64,000 bases of DNA from Maribellus comscasis (GTDB lineage: Bacteria; Bacteroidota; Bacteroidia; Bacteroidales; Prolixibacteraceae): positions 4,860,001-4,924,000 of the forward strand of contig NZ_CP046401.1 in the NCBI RefSeq assembly GCF_009762775.1, in the 5' to 3' direction. The notes beneath the pieces are model-generated. The model saw nothing but the letters and a program-made list of their open reading frames with translations, was not told the DNA's origin and searched no databases. Numbering within the stretch: the stretch's first letter is position 1; every line of letters begins with the position of its first letter. Shown one piece after another: positions 1 through 9,023 of this stretch. Position numbers and translations under genes: made by a program.

Positions 1-1204
1 CTTTGGTTTGAGCTTTGTCGGGATTCCATTTGTAAAAATCGAGTTTACTTTTTTCATCGTTTATTTTTATGTAGGCGTTAAACTCCTGGCCTTCTTTGTC
101 ATACATTCCTGTAACATAAATGGTTTCCCGCTTTTCCAGTTTTTGCTGTTGCTCTTCTGTTAGTTCTTTTCCAAGCAGCGAATTGGGAATATGCACCTGC
201 CGTTGATCGTTTGCATTTTGATTTTGTTCCTTCTGCTGATCGAAACGGAAACTGATACCTCGCCTGTCGGCATTAATTTGCAACCAGGCGCTAAATTCAT
301 TTCCACCACGGGATGTCATTCCATCTACAAAAATTGCCCGGCCTTCCGCCAGTTCTTTTTGCTGTCTTTCGTGTAACTTAACGCCTTTTATCTCCTCCGG
401 GATATTAATCTTATCGGCACGGGCGGCAACAAGCTCATTGGTTAAATGGTCGATGGAAAGAAAGACAGGAGTTGTTTCTCCTTCTTTGTATTGTGGATGA
501 AGTATGCGTCCGGCATTACCGGTTTGAATAAGATTGTTCTTGTCTTCATTCGTTAGCGTAACCCCAAAGTAAGGCCGGTCAAGTTCAGGTCTGTTACGAA
601 CCGCATGAACTGCAACATTAAACTTCCCATCTTCATTTTGCCGGAATGCCAGCCGTGCATCAGTGCGAATAGTCAGATTATCGGTTTTCACCGTAATAGG
701 TATTAAGTCCGGTGATTTCTGGAAATTTAACATGGCATCCAGATTCCCGGTATTTTTCAGAAAATCTTTTGATACCCCCAGCTTTGCCAGTTGTTCCCAG
801 TCCACTTTGTTTTCGTCAATCAGGTTTGGTTTTTCCTGTTTTTCATCCTTTTTGATGTAATCTTCCGGTTTATTTTCATGCTTTGCCAACATCTCTTTTT
901 GGGACTTATTTTCTGGTCCCTTAAGCATTTTCTCCAAATCGGATGCTGTCTTCTCCACAAGATTGGTTGGCGCTTTGAAAAAATGGAAATCAGTTGGATT
1001 TTTGTACTGACGATGGAAATTGGTGAAGAAATTTTCCAATACATACCCATTTTTATCAATTTTTAAAAACCGGTCAGAGTTGGCTTGTTTGGGCGGTTCT
1101 GTTATTAACTTGCCGTCGTTATCAAAACCAACTACTGCTTTTAATTTACTCTCGTTTTTTTCTTTGACCAGCAATACCTCCTGGTCATTCGTTTTTTGTT
1201 CCAT
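1..1204 (-). CDS. DUF4099/DUF3945 conjugative-element protein (3' end outside window)
   Basis: Open leftward from an ATG at 1204 to the window edge (about 401 codons with no stop). A lysine- and glutamate-rich N-terminal half leads to a segment beginning VDWEQLAKLGVSKDFL (about residue 150), typical of DUF4099. After it come repeated blocks of the DUF3945 kind, with phrases such as GVTLTNEDKNNL and VHIPNSLLGKELTEEQ. Proteins with this layout are carried by Bacteroidota conjugative transposons, usually beyond mobC; their biochemical role is unknown. Here the gene lies beyond mobC but is separated from it by the 10-kb defence island, so the island probably inserted in, or was gained at, this spot. 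The family call is good; the function is open. Confidence 0.75.
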   Translation of the reverse strand, partial: MEQKTNDQEVLLVKEKNESKLKAVVGFDNDGKLITEPPKQANSDRFLKIDKNGYVLENFFTNFHRQYKNPTDFHFFKAPTNLVEKTASDLEKMLKGPENKSQKEMLAKHENKPEDYIKKDEKQEKPNLIDENKVDWEQLAKLGVSKDFLKNTGNLDAMLNFQKSPDLIPITVKTDNLTIRTDARLAFRQNEDGKFNVAVHAVRNRPELDRPYFGVTLTNEDKNNLIQTGNAGRILHPQYKEGETTPVFLSIDHLTNELVAARADKINIPEEIKGVKLHERQQKELAEGRAIFVDGMTSRGGNEFSAWLQINADRRGISFRFDQQKEQNQNANDQRQVHIPNSLLGKELTEEQQQKLEKRETIYVTGMYDKEGQEFNAYIKINDEKSKLDFYKWNPDKAQTK

Positions 1205-1436
1205 AATACATTTCTTTTAATGATTTAAAAGCGAATGTATTGGAGTTTTTACTTGATTAAGGGTAAGTGGCAGCGTTTGGCGCTGAGGTAGTTGGGGGTG
1301 GCTTTAAATAGGAATAATTTGATTAGTTAATGTTAATGCAATCAGATATCAATTTTTCCTAGTTTGTTGCTTGATTTCCGAAAAATGCATAATGACATTT
1401 CAATTCATTCAATTATTAATTATGCTTTGGGAGAAA

Positions 1437-1533
1437 GGGATCGCAGGTTCAATTCCTGCTAACCTGCCTTTTAAAAGGGTTAAGTTGCTTAAAATCAGCC
1501 TAGCCCTTTTTGTTATCCCGACTCTATCCCGAC
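1437..1533. other. tRNA T-arm-like fragment, hairpin and 9-bp direct repeats: possible att remnant
   Basis: This lies in the 611-bp gene-free stretch 1205-1815. At 1443-1459 there is a T-arm-like structure: GCAGG, loop TTCAATT, CCTGC. A hairpin follows (AAAAGGGTTA at 1473-1482 against TAGCCCTTTT at 1501-1510, one G-U pair) and ends in a T-run. Next come two direct copies of TATCCCGAC at 1514-1522 and 1525-1533. The 3' end of a tRNA with nearby short direct repeats is what tyrosine-recombinase elements leave at their attachment ends. No complete tRNA can be folded and no integrase is in the window, so this is suggestive only. The rest of the gap is AT-rich, with a small hairpin CAGCG/CGCTG at 1271-1285. 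Confidence 0.35.
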
Positions 1534-1815
1534 AATAATGATTTTTTGTATTTATTACCAGTTAGAACTATACACTATTAAGCAGTTGATGAGCTTTAAA
1601 ACATAACGGTTAATGGGATGCAGGAGATTGATTTTTATATAACTTTTATAGAATGTGTTATATTAATTCAAATTCACTCATAAAATAATTTCATACCCTA
1701 TTTCAAAATATAGAGAAAATATGATTTTAGTACATAAAGGAAATGTGAATTAAAACAGGATAAAATACTATTCAATTAATCGAATTTGTGTTTTTACTTT
1801 TATATTTTTGAGTGC

Positions 1816-2718
1816 ATGAACAAGTTAAGATTCTCAGGACATGATACGTTTGTTGTCAGGACTTTTTGGCCTAAAAAAGGTTTTGATTTTATTAATATCA
1901 GTGGAAGCTTCAGCAGTGAAAGTGCAGTGGTTGATTTGGGGGTTGGAAAAAACATGGTAGCATCCATAAATTTTTGGATGAAAGCTTTGGGACTTTACGA
2001 CGATGAGAAAAAGGAACTCACTGATTTTGCAAATAATTTATTTTCAAGTGAAGGATTAGATCCCTTTCTTGAAGACATCGGTTCGATCTGGCTACTGCAT
2101 TATTTTTTGCTGAAAACAAATTATGCCTCCATTTACCATTTAATATTTAATGAATTTCGAAAAGAACGGGCGATTTTTAATAAAAGCCAATTGAAAGCAT
2201 TCATAAAACGAAAGTATGCTGAGATGGATGACAACTCATTAAATTTAAATACGATTGATAAAGACATTTCTGTTTTTACACGTTTGTATGAAAAAGTAGA
2301 TTATCAAAACGTATCCAAAGATTTTGAGGAAGAAATCAACAGTTTGATGATTGAACTGGAGTTAATTTCTACTACTGTTGAAGATGAAATAAAAGAAGGA
2401 ACCAACAGAAGGGAAAAAGTTAAATGGTTTCATTTACATGGCGAAAGCAGGAATTCTCTACCACCAGCAATTTTACTTTTTACCATATTGGATAATTTTG
2501 GGGAATCCAGAAACATTGCAATCAAGCGGTTAGAAATAGAACCGAATAGCCCTGGATTAATTTTTCTACTTAGTAAAGACGGGCTGTACAAAAAACTCAA
2601 AGAAATAGAGGAAGAATTCCCAGGAATTATTGTTTCGGAAACTGCAGGTAATTTGGTTTTGGTATTACCGGAAGGCCTAAACAAATGGGAAATTTTAAGA
2701 AATTACTATGCAAACTAA
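1816..2718 (+). CDS. sspB: SspB-like DUF4007 protein of single-strand DNA phosphorothioation
   Basis: 300 residues. The N-terminus (LRFSGHDTFVVRTFWPKKG) carries the FSGHxTFxxR signature of DUF4007, the family of SspB. In the SspABCD system SspB is reported as a site-specific nickase that works with SspC and SspD to replace a non-bridging backbone oxygen by sulfur in one DNA strand. The ATG at 1816 is chosen over an upstream TTG because the family signature starts a few residues after it. A box TATTTTTG (1803-1810) of the Bacteroidota -7 type sits immediately before the ATG, so the transcript could be nearly leaderless. The stop overlaps sspC by 11 bp, indicating an operon sspB-C-D. Assignment rests on the signature and the gene order; no catalytic residues were identified. 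Confidence 0.75.
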   Translation: MNKLRFSGHDTFVVRTFWPKKGFDFINISGSFSSESAVVDLGVGKNMVASINFWMKALGLYDDEKKELTDFANNLFSSEGLDPFLEDIGSIWLLHYFLLKTNYASIYHLIFNEFRKERAIFNKSQLKAFIKRKYAEMDDNSLNLNTIDKDISVFTRLYEKVDYQNVSKDFEEEINSLMIELELISTTVEDEIKEGTNRREKVKWFHLHGESRNSLPPAILLFTILDNFGESRNIAIKRLEIEPNSPGLIFLLSKDGLYKKLKEIEEEFPGIIVSETAGNLVLVLPEGLNKWEILRNYYAN

Positions 2719-5608
2719 ATATTACTCTCCGTCCATAAATATTCTTCGTGATGCAAATAGCCATCTAGATTACATTCCAACAAGAAATGGAGAAAAGGCA
2801 TTTCAAAAAATAGTTTCGGCATTTGAAGAAAATGGAAGAAAGTCCTTTAATATTATAGGTGCCTACGGAACAGGAAAGTCTGCATTTATCTTAGCTCTGG
2901 AAAAAGTACTGAATAAAAAAGCCGATTATTTCATTAATCCCCTTGACGGGTTTATTGATTCTTTTGAGCCAGTTTTTATCGTTGGAAGTTACTCTTCTTT
3001 CAAAGAAGAATTTTGCGATACTTTAGGTATCAAGACCAATGAAAACATCTTTGAAAAATTAAAATCTGTTACCGAAAAAAAGAAAAAAGCCAGGATTGGC
3101 CAATTGATTGTGGTCGATGAATTTGGAAAGTTTTTAGAATATGCCGCAAAAGAAAGCCCGGAAGAAGAGTTGTACTTTATTCAGCAGTTAGCAGAATTTG
3201 TAAATACACCGGATTTGCCAATCCTCTTTATTACCACCCTGCATCAACCTTTTGAAGATTATGCATTGACTTTATCTAAAACACAGAAAAATGAATGGGA
3301 TAAGGTTAAAGGACGATTAACCGAAGTTTCATTTAATGAACCAGTTGAACAACTTCTGTTTTTAGCATCCGAACGAATCAGTGCTAAAAGATATCCTTGT
3401 CATATTCCTATAAGAAAACAAAAGCAACTGTTCGATGCTATAAAAAAGGCAGATGTATTCCCCATGAGGGATTACTTTTCATTTGAATTTGCCCAAAAAC
3501 TTTTTCCATTAGATATTTTATCTGCTTCTGTTGCAACTGTCGCGTTTCAGCGATATGGACAAAATGAACGATCACTTTTTTCTTTACTTGAATCTGAAGA
3601 TTATTTGGGCATCAACGATTTTAAAAACGGTAAGGAATATTATAACGTTGCCTGCATATACGACTATTTAAAATACAATTTCCACAGCTTATTAAATTCA
3701 AGGTATAATCAGGATTCCGCGCATTGGAAATCAATTGACGAGGCTTTGCAACGAGCTGAAACCATTTTTGAGAAAGATTTTGTAGATGCAGCGAAGCTCA
3801 TAAAAACAATTGGGTTAATATCTGTTCTGGGGCGACAAGGGCAAAAAGTAACTAAATCTTTTTTAACAACCTATGCAAGTGTCGCTTTAAATATTACTGA
3901 TGCTACCCCACTGATCGATCTGTTGGAGTCAAAACAAATTATTCGTTTTAGGGAATACAGTCAACGGTATGTCCTTTTTAAAGGAACTGATTTTGATATC
4001 AACCTGGAATTGGAACTGGCCGAAGGGCAGGTAACAAAAGATTTTTCAATTATAACCCAGCTTAAACAGCATTTTAACTTCCCGATCATTCCCGCAAAAA
4101 GAATTTATTTCGACAAGGGAACTCCACGATATTTTATTTATGAAATAAGCGAGAGCCCCATTCAAAAAATGCCTGAAGAGCAAATTGACGGTTATATTAA
4201 CTTGATATTTACTGATTATCTTGATTTTGAAAAATCTCTTAATGGTACCAAGAATAATGAAAAGCCAATACTATATGGCTGGTTTTATGATGTTAATGCC
4301 ATTAAAGATTCACTTGTTGAAATTGAAAAAATTAAAATCGTAAAAGGCAAATGCCTGGACGATACCATTGCTTTAGCTGAACTCGATACTTATTTGAATG
4401 ACACTACTGACCGACTTAATGATTTATTTCTGGAATCGTTCTATGGGGAAGATGCAGACGTAAAATGGTTTTACAACGGTGAGCAAATCACTTTCAAAAA
4501 TAACAGAGATTTAAATAGCACCTTATTAGAAATCTGTAATGAAATTTATTTCCAAACCCCTGTTTTACGAAATGAATTGATGAACCGCGAAAGATTAAGC
4601 GGTGCCATTTCAGCAGCAAAAAAGAATTTGATTGAAAGACTTATTCAGTCAGTAGAAATTGAAAATTTGGCATTCGAAGAAAATAGATTTCCCCCGGATA
4701 AAACAATTTATTTGGCACTTCTAAAAGAAACAGGGATTCATCAACAAAACAGCAATAATGTATGGGAATTGGGAAAACCTACAGAAAAGTCTTTCCTACC
4801 AATATGGAATGCTTCCGAAACCTTTTTAGATGATTGTATTTCCGCTCCAAGAAAGCTTTCTGAGTTTATAGAAATTTTGAAATCCAAACCCTTTAAATTA
4901 AAGCACGGATTTATTGAATTCTGGATTCCAGTCTTCCTGATAGCGAAACAAAAACAATTTGCTTTTTACGAACAAGACACTTTTATACCTGCATTAACAA
5001 AGGACACGCTGGAAGTGGCAATGAAGCAACCTCAAAAATATTTTATCAGTACTTTTCAGCTCGACGAAACCCGACTTAATATTTTTAACCGTTATCGTTA
5101 TTTTTTAAACCAGATTGAAGAGAATGCGCCGAATTCCGATTCATTTATTCAAACGATCAAACCATTTTTGGTATTCTATAACCGTTTGCTGCCTTATGCA
5201 CAACAAACTAAAAATTTAAGCAAAGAAGCTTTACGTTTAAAAGAAGCTATTTCATTAGCAACCAATCCCGAAAAAGTATTTTTTGAAGATATTCCGCGGG
5301 CATTGGGTTTTACAATCAACGACTTAAAACAAGATGAAAAACTGGAAGAATTTTCAATCAGTCTGCAAAATGCTACACGCGAAATAAGCGCTGCTTTCCC
5401 GAATCTCGTGAATCGAATTGAAAAATCAATAGGAAAAACTATCCGTGAAGAGAAAGTCGATTTTCCGGAGAATAAATTATTACTGCAACAACGATTTAAA
5501 AATTTGCGCAATGAAAAAATAGATCCTAAACTTCGGATTTTAGCACAAAGGATTAATACCCCTTTAGATGGCCGACAGGCGTGGATTAGTTCAGCCGCCT
5601 CTGCATAA
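2708..5608 (+). CDS. sspC: SspC-like P-loop ATPase of phosphorothioation operon (C-terminus probably lost)
   Basis: 966 residues as it stands. Walker A is GAYGTGKS (residues 51-58) and Walker B is LIVVDE (133-138), so the ATPase core is N-terminal. The long remainder is helical and charged without a recognised motif. Between a DUF4007 gene and a PAPS-reductase-fold gene this is the position and size of SspC, the ATPase that energises or licenses phosphorothioate transfer together with SspB and SspD. The frame stops at 5606-5608 right after WISSAASA. A coding-looking stretch in another frame continues almost to sspD, so the present protein probably lacks about 100 C-terminal residues (see 5609-5927). 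BREX BrxC was considered for the ATPase, but no pglZ or brxL is present. Confidence 0.7.
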   Translation: MQTKYYSPSINILRDANSHLDYIPTRNGEKAFQKIVSAFEENGRKSFNIIGAYGTGKSAFILALEKVLNKKADYFINPLDGFIDSFEPVFIVGSYSSFKEEFCDTLGIKTNENIFEKLKSVTEKKKKARIGQLIVVDEFGKFLEYAAKESPEEELYFIQQLAEFVNTPDLPILFITTLHQPFEDYALTLSKTQKNEWDKVKGRLTEVSFNEPVEQLLFLASERISAKRYPCHIPIRKQKQLFDAIKKADVFPMRDYFSFEFAQKLFPLDILSASVATVAFQRYGQNERSLFSLLESEDYLGINDFKNGKEYYNVACIYDYLKYNFHSLLNSRYNQDSAHWKSIDEALQRAETIFEKDFVDAAKLIKTIGLISVLGRQGQKVTKSFLTTYASVALNITDATPLIDLLESKQIIRFREYSQRYVLFKGTDFDINLELELAEGQVTKDFSIITQLKQHFNFPIIPAKRIYFDKGTPRYFIYEISESPIQKMPEEQIDGYINLIFTDYLDFEKSLNGTKNNEKPILYGWFYDVNAIKDSLVEIEKIKIVKGKCLDDTIALAELDTYLNDTTDRLNDLFLESFYGEDADVKWFYNGEQITFKNNRDLNSTLLEICNEIYFQTPVLRNELMNRERLSGAISAAKKNLIERLIQSVEIENLAFEENRFPPDKTIYLALLKETGIHQQNSNNVWELGKPTEKSFLPIWNASETFLDDCISAPRKLSEFIEILKSKPFKLKHGFIEFWIPVFLIAKQKQFAFYEQDTFIPALTKDTLEVAMKQPQKYFISTFQLDETRLNIFNRYRYFLNQIEENAPNSDSFIQTIKPFLVFYNRLLPYAQQTKNLSKEALRLKEAISLATNPEKVFFEDIPRALGFTINDLKQDEKLEEFSISLQNATREISAAFPNLVNRIEKSIGKTIREEKVDFPENKLLLQQRFKNLRNEKIDPKLRILAQRINTPLDGRQAWISSAASA

Positions 5609-5927
5609 TTAAAAAATCATTGATACGTCTACTGGAAATGATGAAGAAAATTTAAGAACCCTTTTCCCGAAACGAATTCATGAATTGGATAATTTGACCG
5701 ATATTAGCAAAGATGATATTGATGAGGCTAAAGAAGAAGTGCTGAAACTTGAATTAACTTCATTTGTTAAAGGCGTACAAAAAAATTAAATACGATTACC
5801 AAAAGGAAAAACAAAACAGATAGAAGCAAAAAAGCTGAACATTCAAAAATTATTGGATTCAAAAGACAAACAAGCAAACATTGCACTTTTAATAAAGCTA
5901 TTACAGGAGGAAATTGATAATGACTAA
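5609..5927 (+). pseudogene. Out-of-frame C-terminal remnant of sspC
   Basis: Directly after the sspC stop, a different frame (codons from 5613) reads on with protein-like composition. First come about 58 residues containing TLFPKRIHELDNLTD and LTSFVKGVQKN, ending at TAA 5787-5789. In the same frame about 45 more follow (IRLPKGKTKQIEAKK, then LIKLLQEEIDND) ending at TAA 5925-5927. The last stop overlaps the sspD ATG (5920) by 8 bp, as expected if an intact sspC once ended there and was translationally coupled to sspD. The apparent lesions are a frame change near the A-run 5611-5616 and a nonsense codon next to the A-run 5779-5785. Either real decay or homopolymer sequencing errors would give this picture. 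Confidence 0.6.
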
Positions 5928-7026
5928 AAAAGTACGACATGTATTAGGAATTTCGGGAGGAAAAGACAGCGCGGCATTGGCCATGTACATGAAAATGCAC
6001 CATCCTGAAATCGACATGGAGTACTATTTTTCTGATACAGGCAAAGAACTACCGGAAACTTATGAGTTGATTGCCGAACTGGAATCTTTTCTTGGCAAAA
6101 AAATAAAAAAACTGGAAGCCAACCACAGTCACAAAAATCCATTCGATCATTACCTCGATATTTATAATGGATTTTTACCCTCATCGATGGCTCGTTGGTG
6201 TACCCAAAAATTAAAGCTCGAACCTTTTGAACGCTGGATTGGCGAGGATTTGGCTATTTCATATGTGGGAATACGTGATGATGAAGACCGGGAAGGATAT
6301 GTTTCCACTAAATCAAATATCCAATCCGTTTTCCCGTTTCGGAAACACATTTGGAGCATGGAAATTTTGCATAAAGTGCTTCACAATTCAAACCGCGAGA
6401 AAATTGCCGAACTCTATGAAAAACATGGTGAAAAAAATTTAATCGCCCGTTTCATTGAGATTATTGATGAACCACAATCACCAAAATATTTGTTTTCCCA
6501 AAAAATGAATGATTTGCTTCAGCTAAGTATTTCTACTTTTAATCGTGTAGTTTTCTATTTTTTAAAAAATGAAAATTATCCGGTTTCCCATTTAAACGAA
6601 TATTCGCTTCTGGAGAATGAAGACAGTGTTGACATCAATAAAGTTTTCCAACTGTTTAAAGAAAACGGCGTTAAAGTGCCAGGCTATTACGATGAAGTTG
6701 AGTTTGAAGTAAACGGCCAAAAAGGGAAATACAACCGCAGCCGTTCCGGTTGTTTCTTTTGTTTTTACCAACGAAAAATAGAATGGATTTGGCTGTATGA
6801 ACGACATCCTGAATTATTCCGTAAGGCCCAGGAATATGAAAAAGATGGCTACAGTTGGATGGACAACGAAACGCTTGAAGAAATTATACAACCGGAACGA
6901 ATGACTCAAATTAAACTGGACTATATTGCAACTTTACAGAAAAAATTAAACAGCAAAAACAAATCAAATAAGTTGATCGATATTTTAGCCGATGAAAATG
7001 AAGTTTGTGCAAATTGTTTTATTTAA
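5920..7026 (+). CDS. sspD: SspD-like PAPS-reductase-fold ATP pyrophosphatase (DndC analogue)
   Basis: 368 residues. The PP-loop SGGKDS is at residues 12-17, as in PAPS reductase/ATP-pyrophosphatase enzymes, and is followed by YFSDTGKELPETYELI. Cysteines in SGCFFCFYQRK and the C-terminal CANC match the cysteine-rich pattern of DndC/SspD proteins, which may hold an Fe-S cluster or carry sulfur. The enzyme is expected to adenylate the DNA backbone and insert sulfur supplied by a cysteine desulfurase. No SspA/IscS gene lies nearby, so a housekeeping desulfurase would have to serve. The ATG at 5920 is preferred to TTG 5914 because CAGGAGG at 5904-5910 is well spaced for it. The gene ends in a 4-bp convergent overlap with the methyltransferase-HIT gene. 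Confidence 0.75.
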   Translation: MTKKVRHVLGISGGKDSAALAMYMKMHHPEIDMEYYFSDTGKELPETYELIAELESFLGKKIKKLEANHSHKNPFDHYLDIYNGFLPSSMARWCTQKLKLEPFERWIGEDLAISYVGIRDDEDREGYVSTKSNIQSVFPFRKHIWSMEILHKVLHNSNREKIAELYEKHGEKNLIARFIEIIDEPQSPKYLFSQKMNDLLQLSISTFNRVVFYFLKNENYPVSHLNEYSLLENEDSVDINKVFQLFKENGVKVPGYYDEVEFEVNGQKGKYNRSRSGCFFCFYQRKIEWIWLYERHPELFRKAQEYEKDGYSWMDNETLEEIIQPERMTQIKLDYIATLQKKLNSKNKSNKLIDILADENEVCANCFI

Positions 7027-7889
7027 TCCTGCTGATTATAATATCCCTTTCCTGGAATAACATGGCGAACTCCTCCTTTTGGATTTTTAACATCACCTTT
7101 ATATCTTGGTATCAAATGAACATGAACATGCGGAACAGTTTGTCCTGCATCCATGTTTATGTTGATTCCTACATTAAAACCATTAGGATTGAATTTTTTT
7201 AAAAGATAAGTCTGAACAAAATTGGTTAATAATAATAAATGAAATTGTTCCTTTTCGGTTAAATCAAAATAATTAGAGGTATGTGTTTTGGGAATGATTA
7301 GGGAATGTCCGTTTGAAACGGGAAATCCATCGTAAACGGCATAAGCAAATGCAGATTCTGCAATAAATTTTAAATTTCGGGATGGTTTGCAAAAAATACA
7401 GGATGACTCTTTTTGAATATCAGTAAATCGTGAGAATGAATAAATCTCACAATATTCGTTTAAAAACAAACTTTCGAATGGCAGCACAACATTACACTGA
7501 TAAGTTGTTTTTTTATGAATTTTGTGCTTCCTAAATCCTTCATATTTAATATCTCTTCTTACAGCAAAAAATGCTTGCCCACCAGGTGCCAATAATTGGC
7601 TAATTTCCATTATTATTCGTTGCTGATCTTTCGCTTGGAGAACGTTTAAAACGTAATTACATAGTATTGTATTAAATTTCTCAGTAGGATATTCTGGTTG
7701 ATAATATTTATCATAACCTTTACAATAATACCCCATATTCCTTAACTCCATTACATCTTTCCCGAATCCACACCCAAAATCTAAAATATTCCCCTTTAAA
7801 AAATTGTTTCTATGCAGCCAATTTGTTGGAAAGGACATTTTTTCTCTTTCTTTGGCCGTTAAATGCCAGTTATTTATTTGTGGTTTCAA
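7023..7889 (-). CDS. Methyltransferase-HIT domain fusion of the defence island
   Basis: 288 residues with two domains. Residues 1-150 are a class I SAM methyltransferase: motif I LDFGCGFG at 36-43, then LCNYVLNVLQ and LLAPGGQAFFAV. Residues 160-288 are a complete HIT domain: CIFC (164-167), VSNGHSLIIPKTH, and the catalytic histidine triad HVHVHLIPR (His254, 256, 258). HIT enzymes hydrolyse AMP linked to phosphoramidates, sulfates or, in aprataxin, to DNA 5' ends. The methyltransferase half resembles predicted enzymes found with phosphorothioation clusters. It is last gene of the leftward trio, 3 bp after the HNH stop, with a probable TTG start at 7889 (the next in-frame ATG would cut into conserved residues). 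Its role is unproven; repair of adenylated DNA intermediates is a hypothesis. Confidence 0.75.
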   Translation of the reverse strand: MKPQINNWHLTAKEREKMSFPTNWLHRNNFLKGNILDFGCGFGKDVMELRNMGYYCKGYDKYYQPEYPTEKFNTILCNYVLNVLQAKDQQRIIMEISQLLAPGGQAFFAVRRDIKYEGFRKHKIHKKTTYQCNVVLPFESLFLNEYCEIYSFSRFTDIQKESSCIFCKPSRNLKFIAESAFAYAVYDGFPVSNGHSLIIPKTHTSNYFDLTEKEQFHLLLLTNFVQTYLLKKFNPNGFNVGININMDAGQTVPHVHVHLIPRYKGDVKNPKGGVRHVIPGKGYYNQQD

Positions 7890-7892
7890 TTT

Positions 7893-9023
7893 TTAAATTA
7901 TAAATGGTTCAAAACCTCGTTGGGCAATCAAGAATTCACATTTCTTCGAAAACGATTCAAAACAGCTAAGTTGCCAATTTTTTTTATCAAATTGTTTCAA
8001 TCCGAGAAGGGAAATTTGCACTTCTTTTTGAAATCTGGCTGGATATTCCGCAAAAATTAGTTCCCAATAATCGATAATTAAATCGCGTTGTTTTTTTAAC
8101 AAATATTTACTTGGGATTTTATCTCGCTTCTTGTTATTTACATCTCTTTTTGAAGGAAGTAGATTCCAAAAATCATTATTTTTCCACAATGCAAATGGCA
8201 TCATGTGATCAATGTTTAAATCATTGACAATCTTCTTCCCAGACCAAATACAAAGCAATCCCTCATTTTTTTTAATTCGTTCAAAAAATAGTTTTAATTC
8301 ATTTGCATCTCTATTCTTATCATAACTTGGGTCAATTAAATTCAAAACTTCCCCTCTCGTAAATTTCTTCTCCTTGTCGGCATGAATAGTAAAATCAACC
8401 CATTCGAGTAAAAGCGATTGAGTTCCATTGATAAATGAACCCAAAATTAAAAAAGCATCAAAGTAATTTCTTGGAATACTAAATGTTCCGCAAGAATCAA
8501 TAATGTATTGATTTGATATTTGATTTAAATTACGACCGCTCAAATTTGAATCTTTATTATATCTAAAAATCTGTCCTCCTCTACCTACTGAGCTTCCAAT
8601 GTAATTCATTGGCATTTTTATAATAGTTTCTTTAATACTTTTTACAAGATTAAATACATTGTGAATATTGGCTTTTTCAAAATTGCCATCTTTCAAATTC
8701 TTTTGAAACTGATAAAACCCTAATCCAGAATTATAAAACTTTATGACTTCAAGAAATGAATTTCTAAAAGCAAGTGAACGGGCAGGTGTGTCTCCATTTT
8801 TTTGAGGAATAAAACGATAATCTGCAAAAATTGAATAATAATATTCTAGCCATTTTAAAACAATTAATCCTAACGGAAAAGTAACTTGGTCAATTTCCTT
8901 TCTTGCAAAGTGTTCATATTCTTGGCTAATTTGAATGCAGGCACGTAATAACGCAAATTTGTAAGTAGTATCCTTGCTGTCTCTTTCAATTATTGTTGCT
9001 ATTTCGTTGATTGCTTTTAGCAT
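7893..9023 (-). CDS. HNH endonuclease of the defence island
   Basis: 376 residues. The C-terminal part holds an HNH nuclease core: CIWSGKK, then LNIDHMMPFALW and a NLLPSKRDVNNKKRD segment, giving the D-H...N...N pattern of metal-dependent HNH enzymes that nick or cut DNA. The first ~240 residues are helical and not recognised. The ATG overlaps the helicase stop (ATGCTAA), so helicase and nuclease are translationally coupled. With an HKD-motif helicase upstream and sspBCD opposite, it is the likely DNA-damaging component of an SspFGH-like restriction arm acting on DNA that lacks phosphorothioates. Exact equivalence to SspG or SspH cannot be settled from this reading. Confidence 0.7.
   Translation of the reverse strand: MLKAINEIATIIERDSKDTTYKFALLRACIQISQEYEHFARKEIDQVTFPLGLIVLKWLEYYYSIFADYRFIPQKNGDTPARSLAFRNSFLEVIKFYNSGLGFYQFQKNLKDGNFEKANIHNVFNLVKSIKETIIKMPMNYIGSSVGRGGQIFRYNKDSNLSGRNLNQISNQYIIDSCGTFSIPRNYFDAFLILGSFINGTQSLLLEWVDFTIHADKEKKFTRGEVLNLIDPSYDKNRDANELKLFFERIKKNEGLLCIWSGKKIVNDLNIDHMMPFALWKNNDFWNLLPSKRDVNNKKRDKIPSKYLLKKQRDLIIDYWELIFAEYPARFQKEVQISLLGLKQFDKKNWQLSCFESFSKKCEFLIAQRGFEPFII

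Noticed and set aside
1437..1470. A complete tRNA gene at the T-arm
   Set aside because: Only the T-arm folds; no anticodon arm, D-arm or matching acceptor 5' strand is found upstream.
2430..2684. Leftward frames inside sspB, sspC, RND pumps and tra genes
   Set aside because: They mirror real genes, lack family features, and have unlikely composition (Ser/Arg/Phe-rich).
1816..7026. BREX or DndBCDE system
   Set aside because: No PglZ, BrxL, DndB or DndE-like protein; DUF4007 + ATPase + SGGKDS enzyme fits SspBCD better.
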